Source of the DNA: Paracoccaceae bacterium
GTDB lineage: Bacteria > Pseudomonadota > Alphaproteobacteria > Rhodobacterales > Rhodobacteraceae
Reading direction: 5' to 3'
Length of the DNA stretch: 38,258 nt
Assembly (NCBI GenBank): GCA_029938175.1
Contig: JAPYON010000011.1
Location: forward strand, 1-38,258
The notes under the pieces were generated by a model that saw only the letters and a program-made list of their open reading frames with translations, did not search any database and had not been told where the DNA came from. Made by a program: the position numbers and the translations under genes. How positions within the stretch are numbered: the stretch's first letter is position 1; every line of letters starts with the position of its first letter. This document shows positions 22,393 through 31,408 of the stretch, piece after piece.

Positions 22393-25179
22393 ATGACCTT
22401 CGACATTGCTAAAATCAGCGTGGGGGGGCTTATCGGCTCCCCCATTGACATACTCGACCCTGACACCGTCCGCACGCAGCTGGAAACAGCCCTTCAGGAT
22501 GCTAAAGACGCGACCGATATCCGGGTGCGGGCAGTTGCTGTTCTAAAACAGGCCAACGCTGACGGGCGAAACAGGATTGCGGCCGCGCTGCAAGACGATC
22601 CACACGCGGCACCCAAGGCAACTAAGGCTTATACTTATCTGACCGATGAGATCGTCCGTTTCGCCGTCGAGGTTTCAACCCGCTGGCTACATCCACAAAT
22701 GTCGTCTACCACAGCGCAGAGCATCACGGTGATGGCTGTCGGCGGGTATGGTCGCGCTGAAATGGCCCCGTTTTCGGACGTCGATTTGCTGTTTCTGATC
22801 CCCTACAAGCAGACTGCGTGGGGCGAGAGCGTGATCGAGAGTACGCTTTACACCCTCTGGGATTTACGTCTCAAGGTAGGCCATTCGGTGCGCACTGTTA
22901 ACGATTGTATCCGCCTTGGCCGCGAGGATTTTAGCATACGTACAGCCTTGCTGGAGAATCGTTATGTTTGTGCGGATGAATCCCTTGCCTTCGATCTTGA
23001 AGCTCAGTTATGGCGGGATTTGTTCAAGGATACCGGTCCTGAGTTCGTTGAAGCGAAACTGGAGGAACGCGACCTGCGGCACAAACGGCACGGGAACTCG
23101 CGCTATATGGTTGAGCCAAATATTAAAGAGGGCAAAGGCGGCCTGCGGGATTTGCAAACGCTGTTTTGGATTGCGAAATACCTGTATCACGCGAAGGAAG
23201 CTGATGAGCTAGTGGTTCACGGCGTTTTAACAGAAGACGAATATAAGACGTTTATCGAGGCAGAGGCGTTTTTGTGGACCGTGCGCACGCACCTTCACCT
23301 GATTGCCAATCGCGCGGTGGAACAACTGACGTTCGATATGCAGGTTGAAATTGCTGAAAGACTTGGTTTCAAAGACACCAAAGGCCGTCGTGCGGTTGAA
23401 CACTTCATGCAGGTCTATTTCCGTCACGCAACGCACGTGGGTAACCTGACCCGCATCTTCTTGACCGCGCTTGAGGCGCAGCACGTCAAAAGCCGACCTA
23501 CGATAGGGCAAAAGATTTTGAACGTATTCTCCTTTGGGCAGGAAAAAACTGCCAAGGGATATACGTTGAAACATGGACGGATGGATATTTCGAAGCCAGA
23601 GGCATTTCTATCAGATCCCGTGAACATCCTGCGCCTGTTTGATGAGGCGCTGCGTTCGGAAATCCTGATTCATCCGGACGCCATGCGCCTTGTCGCCCGC
23701 AACTTGGATCTGATAGACGAAGAAATGCGTCATAGCTCCGAAGCGCAGCAGATTTTCCTCGATATTTTGCTTAAACACGGCAATCCTGAACGCGGATTGG
23801 TGCGAATGAACGAACTCGGCGTGCTCGGGGCGTTCATACCGGAATTCGAGCGTATCGTGGGGATGATGCAGTTCAACATGTACCATCATTTCACCGTGGA
23901 CGAACACACAATCCGTTGCATCTCGATCCTTGCACGCATTGAGAGCGGTGATCTGGTCGAGGATTTACCTGTTGCTTCATCCATTTTGAAAAAGGGCGTG
24001 AACCGCAGGATTTTGTATATCGCGCTGTTGCTGCATGACATAGGTAAGGGCCTGCCAGAGGCGCACGAGATCGTTGGGGCAAAGATGGCGCGGATCATCG
24101 GGCCACGGCTTGGACTTGATCACGCGGAATGCGAGACGGTGGAATGGCTGGTCCTTAACCATTTGTTAATGTCTGACGTTGCCCAGAAGCGCGATCTTTC
24201 AGACCCGTGCACGGTGCGAGATTTCGCAAATATTGTCCAAAGCAACACGCGACTGAAACTTTTGCTGGCCCTGACCGTTTGCGATATTCGCGGCGTTGGC
24301 TCAGGGGTCTGGAATAATTGGAAAGCCATGTTGTTGCGCGACTTGTATGGTCAAACGCGCGAAATGTTAATGAATGGTCAACAAGCCATCAGCACGCCGG
24401 GTCTCGAAGCCGAGGCTAAAGAAGCACTGGTCGAGACGCTCGAAGGTTGGTCAGAGGCCGAAATTGCGGCAGAATGCGAGCGCCATTATCGCGCTTACTG
24501 GCTGGGCCTCGATACTGAAACTCAGACGATATTCGCCAATCTTTCGCGAAGTGTGAAGGCCGGGGAACCTGTCAGTGACATCGTGCCTGACGTTTCCCGC
24601 GACGCCACGCGCGCCTGTTTCGCAATGCCCGACCACCCCGGCATTTTCGCCCGTTTCGCAGGGGCGCTAGCGCTTGCGGGGGCGAATGTGGTGGATGCGC
24701 GGACTTATACCAGCTCCGACGGGTTGGCGACGGCGGCTTTCTGGATTCAGGACGGTGAGGGCAAGCCCTACGAAAAAAGCCGCCTTTCGCGCCTTCGCAA
24801 GATGATCCTGCGGATACTGCAAGGCGAGGTGATTGCTCGTGATGCGCTGAAATCCAAGGACAAGGTTAAGAAGCGCGAGCGGGATTTTATCGTACCGACG
24901 TCGGTAATGTTCGACAATGACGGTTCCGAAATTTTCACGATTATCGAGGTCGACACGCGCGATCGCACGGGTCTTCTGTTCGATCTGGCGCGAACCTTGA
25001 CCGATTGCGGCGTGTCGATTTCTTCAGCGATTATTGCAACCTATGGCGAGCAGGCGGTGGACGCATTCTATGTTAAGGATTTATTTGGCCTGAAAATTCA
25101 TTCTAAAGACAAGCAGCGCACGATTGAAAAACGCCTGATTGCCGCGATTGAGCAAGGCCAGAAGGGCGCGGCGCAATGA
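22393..25179 (+). CDS. glnD: Bifunctional uridylyltransferase/uridylyl-removing enzyme (GlnD)
   Basis: A 928-residue PII-modifying enzyme, the full family length. It has a nucleotidyltransferase domain with GGYGRAEMAPFSDVDLLFL from about residue 116, an HD phosphohydrolase domain with LHDIGKGLPEAHE at about 548, and two C-terminal ACT domains (about 750-820 and 845-920) that sense glutamine. It uridylylates PII under nitrogen limitation and removes the group when glutamine is plentiful. It starts three bases after the LpoA-like gene with no strong ribosome-binding site, suggesting translational coupling. Its stop overlaps murJ by four bases (ATGA). Confidence 0.97.
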   Translation: MTFDIAKISVGGLIGSPIDILDPDTVRTQLETALQDAKDATDIRVRAVAVLKQANADGRNRIAAALQDDPHAAPKATKAYTYLTDEIVRFAVEVSTRWLHPQMSSTTAQSITVMAVGGYGRAEMAPFSDVDLLFLIPYKQTAWGESVIESTLYTLWDLRLKVGHSVRTVNDCIRLGREDFSIRTALLENRYVCADESLAFDLEAQLWRDLFKDTGPEFVEAKLEERDLRHKRHGNSRYMVEPNIKEGKGGLRDLQTLFWIAKYLYHAKEADELVVHGVLTEDEYKTFIEAEAFLWTVRTHLHLIANRAVEQLTFDMQVEIAERLGFKDTKGRRAVEHFMQVYFRHATHVGNLTRIFLTALEAQHVKSRPTIGQKILNVFSFGQEKTAKGYTLKHGRMDISKPEAFLSDPVNILRLFDEALRSEILIHPDAMRLVARNLDLIDEEMRHSSEAQQIFLDILLKHGNPERGLVRMNELGVLGAFIPEFERIVGMMQFNMYHHFTVDEHTIRCISILARIESGDLVEDLPVASSILKKGVNRRILYIALLLHDIGKGLPEAHEIVGAKMARIIGPRLGLDHAECETVEWLVLNHLLMSDVAQKRDLSDPCTVRDFANIVQSNTRLKLLLALTVCDIRGVGSGVWNNWKAMLLRDLYGQTREMLMNGQQAISTPGLEAEAKEALVETLEGWSEAEIAAECERHYRAYWLGLDTETQTIFANLSRSVKAGEPVSDIVPDVSRDATRACFAMPDHPGIFARFAGALALAGANVVDARTYTSSDGLATAAFWIQDGEGKPYEKSRLSRLRKMILRILQGEVIARDALKSKDKVKKRERDFIVPTSVMFDNDGSEIFTIIEVDTRDRTGLLFDLARTLTDCGVSISSAIIATYGEQAVDAFYVKDLFGLKIHSKDKQRTIEKRLIAAIEQGQKGAAQ

Positions 25180-26720
25180 GCCGCCCGATCCGACTTTTAT
25201 CAGGGTTCTTCACCGTAGGTGGATGGACGCTGATTAGCCGTGTTCTGGGCTTCGTACGCGACATCATGATCGCGGCGTTCCTCGGATCAGGCCCCATTGC
25301 CGAAGCTTTCCTGATAGCGTTTTCGTTACCCAACATGTTCCGCCGTTTCTTTGGTGAGGGCGCGTTCAACACCGCCTTTATCCCGATGTTTTCCAAAAAA
25401 GTCGAAGGTGGCGAAGATGCGGTGGGATTTGCCGAGGATGCGTTTGCGGGGTTGGCATCGATCCTGATTGTGCTTACCTTACTGGCGCAGCTGGCGATGC
25501 CGTGGTTTGTATTGGCCATGGCCAGCGGCTTTGCTGCTGACGCACGCTTTGATCTGACCGTCGGATTCGCGCGGGTGGCCTTCCCTTACATCCTGTTCAT
25601 ATCGCTGGCAGCGTTGTTAAGTGGAGTGCTGAATTCCGTTGGACGATTTGCGGCTGCGGCTGCGGCACCGGTGTTGCTGAACATCATACTGACCGGCTCC
25701 ATGTGGTTTGCTCATGAAACCGGGCACGATATTGGCAAGGCATTGGTCTGGGGTGTTCCAGTGGCCGGTGTCGGGCAACTGGGGTTGTTGTGGTGGGCAG
25801 TGGCCAAGGCGGGGTATCGTTTGCGGCTTCGTCTGCCGCATATGACGCCTGAACTGAAAAGGCTGGCGGTGATCGCTTTTCCGGCGGCGCTGGCTGGCGG
25901 CGTGGTGCAGGTTAACCTTTTGGTAGGGCGGCAAGTGGCGTCTTATTTTGACGGAGCGATCGCGTGGCTGAATTATGCGGATCGCCTGTATCAACTGCCG
26001 CTTGGCGTGGTCGGAATCGCAATTGGAGTAGTGCTTTTGCCAGACCTTTCGCGTCGCCTTCGGGCGGGGGATGTCGCGGGCAGCCGCAACAGTATTAACC
26101 GCGCCGCCGAGTTCACCCTGATGTTAACACTGCCGGCCGCCGTGGCGCTGGTGATCGTGCCATTCCCGATTGTTTCGGTTCTATTCCAGCGCGGTGCGTT
26201 TGATCTAGCCGACACGCAAGCTACGGCATTGGCAGTGGCTATTTACGGGGTTGGGTTGCCGTCGTTCGTGTTGCACAAAGTTCTGTCACCGATTTATTTT
26301 GCCCGCGAGGATACCAGAACGCCTTTTCGGTTTGCACTGGTTTCTATGGCTGTGAATGTAGTTTTGGCTGTCGGTTTGGTGCATTGGTTCGGATATCTGG
26401 CGGCGGCGATTGGTACATCGGTTGCGGGCTGGGCCATGCTGTTGTTGCTTTGGCGCGGGACGCGGTCGATGGGTGATGCGGGATGCGTTGACGATAGGTT
26501 GCGGCGAGTTTTACCAAAAATTATCATCGCCAGCCTTGTGATGGGCCTTGCCTTGTGGGGTTTGGCGTTTGGAATGCAGGACTGGTTTGTAAAACCGACC
26601 GTCCGGTATGGAGCGCTGGCGCTGCTAGTCGCAGGTGGGGCAATCGTTTACGGCTCGTTAATCATTGGTCTTGGCGCGATGAGCTTGCGGGATATCAAGC
26701 AAGGCTTAAGACGGGGTTAA
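25176..26720 (+). CDS. murJ: Lipid II flippase MurJ
   Basis: A 514-residue MurJ/MviN protein with about 14 transmembrane helices of the MOP superfamily. The N terminus shows GGWTLISRVLGFVRDIMIAAFLG and NMFRRFFGEGAFNTAFIPMF, both classical MurJ signatures with conserved arginines of the central cavity. It flips lipid II to the periplasm. The ATG at 25176 overlaps the glnD stop. The stop (TAA 26718-26720) overlaps the convergent rhomboid-like gene by four bases. An eight-pair inverted repeat (26707-26714 with 26723-26730) spans the junction but lacks a T-run. Confidence 0.97.
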   Translation: MSRPIRLLSGFFTVGGWTLISRVLGFVRDIMIAAFLGSGPIAEAFLIAFSLPNMFRRFFGEGAFNTAFIPMFSKKVEGGEDAVGFAEDAFAGLASILIVLTLLAQLAMPWFVLAMASGFAADARFDLTVGFARVAFPYILFISLAALLSGVLNSVGRFAAAAAAPVLLNIILTGSMWFAHETGHDIGKALVWGVPVAGVGQLGLLWWAVAKAGYRLRLRLPHMTPELKRLAVIAFPAALAGGVVQVNLLVGRQVASYFDGAIAWLNYADRLYQLPLGVVGIAIGVVLLPDLSRRLRAGDVAGSRNSINRAAEFTLMLTLPAAVALVIVPFPIVSVLFQRGAFDLADTQATALAVAIYGVGLPSFVLHKVLSPIYFAREDTRTPFRFALVSMAVNVVLAVGLVHWFGYLAAAIGTSVAGWAMLLLLWRGTRSMGDAGCVDDRLRRVLPKIIIASLVMGLALWGLAFGMQDWFVKPTVRYGALALLVAGGAIVYGSLIIGLGAMSLRDIKQGLRRG

Positions 26721-27415
26721 CGCCGTCTTAACACCTCAAGCCAGCGCACCACCCGTGCGCGGCCATCGGGGGCCAGAACGAACGACAGTAAGAATCCCGT
26801 GGCGAAACCTGCCAGTTCGGCCACCCAATCGTTTTCGCCTCCAAAGAGCAGGCGGTAGAACAATTGCAAGCTCGCGAGTAACCCTATCAACCTAAACGCC
26901 TTTAACCGACTCTCACCCGTCGCACTTGCTTGCAGCCATAACAGCCAAGTGAATGCACCGAGCAGCCCGTAGATAGCGGGATACGAACCCAGCAACGGAT
27001 AGTTGGACCCGTCCACCATCCCGTAAGCTGCCGCGCCGATGATCGAGCACGCAATTAGCAGGAAAATGACCGACGCCGTGTGGAACACTTCGGCCACGGC
27101 TTTACCTATGGCGAGGATCATGACCACGGCAAAAGCGGCGTGGGTAAAGGCTAAATGGAAGAACGGGTAGGTGACGAACCGGACCAGAGTTGTCCGGTCG
27201 TAAGTGCGTGTTTCCCGCATGTGCTCGAAAACCGGACCGTAAAACGCATAGTCACTGATCGCGTCAACACGCCAACTTATTCCTTCTTCGCCTCCGATAA
27301 TGCCACGCGCGGAAAGTTGCATCATGATCTCGATCCCGCTGATGATTACGGCCAGTGCTACGATCACGGGAGGAATTTCGTGGAAAGGGGATTTATCGGC
27401 GTTGGGGTCGAACAT
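26717..27415 (-). CDS. Rhomboid-fold membrane protein, probably catalytically inactive
   Basis: A 232-residue protein with the six-helix layout of rhomboid intramembrane proteases. The region [23 protein letters not shown] (from His87) matches the rhomboid helix-2 pattern. The active-site motif GxSG is replaced by G-S-Y-P (143-146, [15 protein letters not shown]). The catalytic histidine position in the last helix is Glu200 ([11 protein letters not shown]). The usual Asn of helix 2 is also not seen. It is therefore best called a pseudoprotease; membrane-protein binding is a plausible but unproven role. The gene is convergent with murJ and divergent from trpS, where the shared upstream gap is 79 bases. 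Confidence 0.85.
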   Translation of the reverse strand: MFDPNADKSPFHEIPPVIVALAVIISGIEIMMQLSARGIIGGEEGISWRVDAISDYAFYGPVFEHMRETRTYDRTTLVRFVTYPFFHLAFTHAAFAVVMILAIGKAVAEVFHTASVIFLLIACSIIGAAAYGMVDGSNYPLLGSYPAIYGLLGAFTWLLWLQASATGESRLKAFRLIGLLASLQLFYRLLFGGENDWVAELAGFATGFLLSFVLAPDGRARVVRWLEVLRRR

Positions 27416-27494
27416 TTATATACTCCGGTTGACGCGCGAAGGCGTGGGCGCGATAAAGCGCCACTTGTTTAACCCATGTAAAGGAATAATTGCC

Positions 27495-28523
27495 ATGACG
27501 GAAGCGGTCCACACGCGTCGCGTCTTTTCCGGGATCAAGCCTTCGGGCGGACTGACCCTCGGAAACTACCTCGGTGCCATCAAACGTTTTGTTGCTTTGC
27601 CTGAGCAAGGCTTTGAGACCATTTACTGCGTTGTTGACATGCACGCGATCACCGTCTGGCAAGACCCCTCCGAGTTGAAGCACGCCACGCGGGAGCTGAC
27701 GGCGGCATATATCGCGTCTGGTCTGGACCCTGACCAGTCGATCTTGTTCAACCAGTCGCAAGTTTCTGCCCATGCCGAGTTGGGCTGGATTTTCAATTGT
27801 GTGACCCGTGTTGGCTGGATGAACCGCATGACCCAGTTCAAGGACAAGGCTGGCAAGAACGCCGAGAAAGTCTCGCTAGGCCTGTATGCCTATCCAAGTC
27901 TGATGGCGGCGGATATTCTGGCCTATCACGCGACGCATGTTCCGGTGGGCGAGGACCAGAAGCAGCATGTTGAGCTGACGCGCGATATTGCGGCCAAGTT
28001 CAACAATGACTTCAAAGTGCCGGATTTCTTCCCGCAGCCCGAACCGATGATCGAGGGGCCAGCCAAGCGTGTGATGAGCCTGCGCGACGGCACCAAAAAG
28101 ATGTCCAAATCCGGTGAATCGGATATGGAGCGGGTCAACATGACCGATTCTGCCGAACGGATTTTGAAGAAATTCAAGAAGGCCAAAACGGATCCGGAGC
28201 CATTGCCGGATAATCTGGACGCTCTTAAGGACCGGCCAGAGGCGCGGAATCTGGTGGATATTTACGCGGCACTTTCAGACGTTAGTTCCGAAGCGGTGAT
28301 TGCGGAATATGCGGGCGCACAATGGGGTCGCTTCAAGCCTGCGCTGGCAGATTTGGCAGTTTCCAAACTTGTACCTATCTCCACCCGTATGGCGGCGCTG
28401 ATGGACGACCCTGCCGAACTCGACCGGATTTTGGCAAAGGGCGCGGACAAAGCTGCGGCAATTGCCGAGCCGATTTTGGCCAAGACCTACGATATCGTCG
28501 GATTTGTGCGCAGCCATCAGTGA
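27495..28523 (+). CDS. trpS: Tryptophanyl-tRNA synthetase
   Basis: A 342-residue class I aminoacyl-tRNA synthetase of normal length. The HIGH-type signature appears as [13 protein letters not shown], and the KMSKS loop as [13 protein letters not shown] at about residues 200-212. Other family blocks are [24 protein letters not shown] and [15 protein letters not shown]. It charges tRNA-Trp. The ATG at 27495 follows AAAGGAA. An in-frame extension to 27300 would run into the rhomboid-like gene on the other strand and is not supported. Confidence 0.96.
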   Translation: MTEAVHTRRVFSGIKPSGGLTLGNYLGAIKRFVALPEQGFETIYCVVDMHAITVWQDPSELKHATRELTAAYIASGLDPDQSILFNQSQVSAHAELGWIFNCVTRVGWMNRMTQFKDKAGKNAEKVSLGLYAYPSLMAADILAYHATHVPVGEDQKQHVELTRDIAAKFNNDFKVPDFFPQPEPMIEGPAKRVMSLRDGTKKMSKSGESDMERVNMTDSAERILKKFKKAKTDPEPLPDNLDALKDRPEARNLVDIYAALSDVSSEAVIAEYAGAQWGRFKPALADLAVSKLVPISTRMAALMDDPAELDRILAKGADKAAAIAEPILAKTYDIVGFVRSHQ

Positions 28524-28536
28524 TGAATACAAAAAA

Positions 28537-28558
28537 GGGCAGGGATTACGCCCTGCCC
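28537..28558 (-). terminator. Intrinsic terminator for minus-strand transcription (beta-barrel remnant)
   Basis: Perfect eight-pair stem GGGCAGGG (28537-28544) with CCCTGCCC (28551-28558) and a six-base loop. Six A residues at 28531-28536 read as a T-run on the minus strand, making a textbook terminator for the decayed gene at 28584-28930. On the + strand after trpS the T-run is poor. Confidence 0.8.
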
Positions 28559-28583
28559 TATATCGCCTATGGCTTTGGAAAAC

Positions 28584-28930
28584 CTAGAATTTCCAACCGG
28601 CGCGAACTTGCACGCATTAATGTTGGTATTCTGAACTTGGTCAGCATTAGTAAGAGTATCACCAGAAACAGCTCGGGCAATATACTCGACCCCAACAAAC
28701 ATTTGTTCTCCGACTATCATATCAACACCGGCACCGTAATTCAGCCCGCTAACGGGGCGCGCGTTGCCGAAACCCGTGAATGTACTGGCTGAATATCCGG
28801 CGAAGCCATATGCGAGCATGTTATTGATCGCGTAACCAACACGCGCTTTTATATCAACAAAGTAATTGAAAGTTTCGTTCGGAAACCCAATAGGCCCAAA
28901 TCCGGGTTCATCGACTTGTGAATCCGATGA
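28584..28930 (-). pseudogene. Remnant of an outer-membrane beta-barrel (Omp25/OmpA-like) protein gene
   Basis: The minus-strand frame shows barrel strands typical of small alphaproteobacterial porin-like proteins: YFVDIKARVGYAINN, MLAYGFAGYSAST, LNYGAGVDMIVG and QMFVGVEYIARAVSG. The frame as it stands runs past the expected end to 28517. A one-base shift at about 28614 restores VQVRAGWKF followed by TAG (28584-28586), the canonical aromatic C terminus of an outer-membrane barrel. On the N-terminal side the frame opens at a TGA (28933-28931) with no start codon or signal peptide, so the first half of the protein is missing. Both a truncation and a frameshift indicate a dead gene. Its terminator at 28537-28558 is intact. 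Confidence 0.75.
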
Positions 28931-29019
28931 TCATGGTGACGCAGCCTTAAGAGTGCAGTTGCACCATGAGCTGACATCGGCGATGATAGCCTTAACCAAA
29001 CAACTACGGAGCCATAGCT

Positions 29020-29478
29020 TTGCGTAAATTTCTTGTAGTCATGGATGACAGTCCCGAATTCCTGAATGCCCTGCGTTTTGCTGCGATTCGCGCCAAGAAA
29101 ACTGGTGGCGGCGTCTCTATATTGGGTGTCGTTGCCCCCGAAGAATTTCAGCATTGGGTTGGTGTCGGCGAGGTGATGCGGGCTGAGGCGCGCGAACGGA
29201 TCGAAGAGCATTTCAAGGTGTTCTCGAAATGGATGATCGATAAAGAAGGCTTTGAGCCGGAACTGGTGATCCGTGAAGGCGAAAAAGCGACCGAAGTGCT
29301 TGCTGCCATCGAAGAAGACCCCGAAGTTGGCGTTCTGGTTCTGGGTGCAGGTGCTACAGGCGAAGGCCCTGGCCCTCTGGTGACACAGCTCGTGGCACGT
29401 CAAACAGCGGAAATGTCGGTGCCGATTACGGTTGTACCGGGTGGCTTGACGAAAGACCGGATTATCGCGGTTTCTTAA
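29020..29478 (+). CDS. Universal stress protein family (UspA-like)
   Basis: A 152-residue Usp-fold protein beginning MRKFLVVMDDSPEFLNALRFAAIRA, with the nucleotide-binding-type glycine segment GAGATGEGPGPLVTQLV near residues 110-126 and the C-terminal strand VPITVVPGGLT. The start is TTG at 29020 with GGAG about 9 bases upstream; a later ATG at 29041 would remove the first beta strand. The biochemical role is not defined. Its place between trpS and nfuA is a recurrent alphaproteobacterial arrangement. Confidence 0.9.
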   Translation: MRKFLVVMDDSPEFLNALRFAAIRAKKTGGGVSILGVVAPEEFQHWVGVGEVMRAEARERIEEHFKVFSKWMIDKEGFEPELVIREGEKATEVLAAIEEDPEVGVLVLGAGATGEGPGPLVTQLVARQTAEMSVPITVVPGGLTKDRIIAVS

Positions 29479-29634
29479 GGTTTCATTAACAATGAACTAG
29501 GGCGCGTGGTTTCTATGTGCCTTTTTCATGCGAACAGTTAAATTTTCGTTAAAGTCCAGCATTCCTGCCCGTTAATGGGCGGGGATAAATGCACAGGCGT
29601 TGCGTTTGGCAGGGTGCTGGCGGAATAGCGCAAC

Positions 29635-29684
29635 TTAGAAAGATTCTAGCATACTTGACTTTTTTGGTCATACACGTCAAATAT
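29635..29684 (+). promoter_or_regulatory. nfuA promoter with iron-type operator sequences
   Basis: TTAGAA-AGA-TTCTAG (29635-29649) resembles the Irr iron-control element (TTTAGAA-N3-TTCTAAA). Seven bases further, TGA-N9-TCA (29656-29670) fits the RirA-type consensus. It overlaps a -35-like TTGACT (29655-29660) with a possible -10 at AAATAT (29679-29684). The combination upstream of an Fe-S biogenesis gene suggests iron regulation. Matches are by eye to remembered consensus sequences. Confidence 0.5.
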
Positions 29685-29709
29685 GTGCCAAGTTCTGAAA
29701 GGGCCAATC

Positions 29710-30270
29710 ATGTTTATCCAAACCGAATCCACTCCGAATCCCGCTACATTGAAATTCTTGCCCGGTCAGGCGGTTTTGTCGACTGGTACGGCCGATTTTC
29801 CAAGCGCGGTTGCTGCAACTTCGTCGCCACTTGCAACACGAGTTTTTGTTGCTGAGGGGGTCGTGGGCGTGTTCCTGGGGCCTGACTTTGTGACTGTGAC
29901 GAAGCGCGATGACGTTGACTGGTCGCACATCAAGCCGACTATCCTTGGCGCGATTATGGAGCACTACCAATCCGGTCAACCCGCCATCGCTGACGATAGC
30001 GGCAATGTTGGTCATGCAGATCACGATGGGCCCGACGAGGCGATCGTTAATCAGATCAAGGAACTTCTGGATACTCGTGTCCGCCCTGCCGTAGCGCAGG
30101 ACGGTGGTGACATTACATTCCACGGGTTTGAAAAAGGCGTTGTTTATTTACATATGCAGGGCGCTTGTGCGGGCTGTCCGTCTTCGACGATGACGTTGAA
30201 AAGCGGGATCGAAAACCTGCTACGGCACTACATCCCCGAAGTGACCGAGGTGCGTGCGATTGCCGCCTAA
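29710..30270 (+). CDS. nfuA: Fe-S cluster carrier NfuA (NifU-like)
   Basis: A 186-residue protein with an N-terminal Nfu_N domain (MFIQTESTPNPATLKFLPG) and a C-terminal NifU-like domain with the cluster-binding CxxC in GACAGCPSSTMTLKSGIENLL (about residues 154-157). It holds or delivers a [4Fe-4S] cluster to client enzymes. The start at 29710 follows AAAGGG; upstream in-frame extension to 29683 would enter the promoter. Iron-type operator sequences precede it, and tsaB overlaps its end by 17 bases. Confidence 0.94.
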   Translation: MFIQTESTPNPATLKFLPGQAVLSTGTADFPSAVAATSSPLATRVFVAEGVVGVFLGPDFVTVTKRDDVDWSHIKPTILGAIMEHYQSGQPAIADDSGNVGHADHDGPDEAIVNQIKELLDTRVRPAVAQDGGDITFHGFEKGVVYLHMQGACAGCPSSTMTLKSGIENLLRHYIPEVTEVRAIAA

Positions 30271-30829
30271 ACCACTGATTTTATCCTTTGATACCTCGGC
30301 CGCGCATTGTGCGGCCGCTTTGGTTTCTGGTGACCAGATTCTGGGCGCAATGTCGGAGCCATTGCAAAAAGGGCAGGCCGAGCGCTTGATTCCCATGCTT
30401 GAAGAAGTGCTGGCGGATGCGGGTAAAGGCTGGGCGGATGTTAATTTAATCGCGGTTGGAATTGGGCCGGGAAATTTCACAGGCGTCCGGATTGCAGTAT
30501 CAGCGGCGCGGGGGCTGGCGTTTTCGTTGGGGGTTCCTGCGGTGGGTGTTTCGGTTTTTGAGGCTTTAGCGTTTGGCACCAAGGGTGTTGTTAAGGTGTC
30601 ACGGGATGCACGGCGCGGAATGGTTTTTTCGCAAGGCTTTGAGGATGGCTTGCCTATTGGAGAGCCAGTGATGACCGAAGGCGAACCGGTAGTTGATGTG
30701 GTAGTTGATCCAGCCAAGTTGGCGTTTTGTGCGGCGCAGAAGAGTGGCGATGTACCTCCGGCACCGTTATATCTGCGTTCGGCCGATGCGGCGTTGCCTT
30801 CTGACCCTCCGCCAACGATATTGCCGTGA
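30254..30829 (+). CDS. tsaB: tRNA t6A threonylcarbamoyladenosine protein TsaB
   Basis: A 191-residue TsaB/YeaZ-family ASKHA-fold protein. It begins LILSFDTSAAHCAAALV and contains GVGPGNFTGVRIA-type sequence (AVGIGPGNFTGVRIAVSAARGLA), both family hallmarks. It scaffolds the TsaBDE complex that makes t6A37 in tRNA. The start is GTG 30254, or TTG 30260, within the end of nfuA; either gives the full domain. It is followed by rimI with a four-base overlap, the usual tsaB-rimI pair. Confidence 0.93.
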   Translation: MRLPPKPLILSFDTSAAHCAAALVSGDQILGAMSEPLQKGQAERLIPMLEEVLADAGKGWADVNLIAVGIGPGNFTGVRIAVSAARGLAFSLGVPAVGVSVFEALAFGTKGVVKVSRDARRGMVFSQGFEDGLPIGEPVMTEGEPVVDVVVDPAKLAFCAAQKSGDVPPAPLYLRSADAALPSDPPPTILP

Positions 30830-31239
30830 ATTTCGAAGAAATGGCCGTTATTCACGTGGCGAGCTTTGATTATGCGCCGCGCCCTTGGTCAGCCGCAGAG
30901 CTCGAATCTCTGCTCGATTCACCAAACGTTAAACTTTTCACGCAAGCTGGCGGTTTCGCGGTTTTTCGTTTCGCCGGACCCGAAGCCGAGCTGTTAACTA
31001 TCGCCGTTGACCCTGCCTGCAGGCGGCAAGGGATAGCGCGAAAATTGGTGTTAGCAGGGCACGAATCGGCCAGATCCGCAGGGGTCGAAGAGGTTTTCCT
31101 TGAGGTTTCCGAGCAGAATACAGCCGCAAAGTCTCTTTACGAGCACTTTGGCTACGAGGTCAGAGCTATCCGTCAGAATTACTATTCTGGACCAAACGGT
31201 CAAATAATCAATGGGTTAGTTATGCGTTGCACGTTTTGA
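30826..31239 (+). CDS. rimI: Ribosomal-protein-alanine N-acetyltransferase RimI (GNAT)
   Basis: A 137-residue GNAT acetyltransferase. Motif A, the acetyl-CoA pyrophosphate loop, is DPACRRQGIARKLV near residues 62-75. The late block NTAAKSLYEHFGYEVRAIRQNYY is the RimI-type C-terminal segment. It acetylates N-terminal alanine of a ribosomal protein in the model organism. The GTG start at 30826 overlaps the tsaB stop (GTGA), implying coupling. A 169-base gap follows before the ABC transporter genes. Confidence 0.9.
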   Translation: MNFEEMAVIHVASFDYAPRPWSAAELESLLDSPNVKLFTQAGGFAVFRFAGPEAELLTIAVDPACRRQGIARKLVLAGHESARSAGVEEVFLEVSEQNTAAKSLYEHFGYEVRAIRQNYYSGPNGQIINGLVMRCTF

Positions 31240-31408
31240 ATCAGCTTAACCTTACGAAAACATGAATAAATCCTAAATTAGACGTTGACCGAAGGCCTGA
31301 CTATGCCTCTACTGCAAAAATTGTACCTTGTCTCGTACTAGCTTGATGGCGCAGATCATCGGTTGGGCGGGACATTTTTGAGTGCATGATGACTACAAGG
31401 AGAAAATA

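Noticed and set aside
26707-26730. Eight-pair inverted repeat across the murJ and rhomboid-like stops
   Set aside because: No T-run in either direction; could be a weak bidirectional terminator but not supported enough for its own feature.
29564-29584. Stem CCTGCCC/GGGCGGG after usp
   Set aside because: Contains a G-T pair and lacks a T-run, so neither terminator nor operator can be supported.
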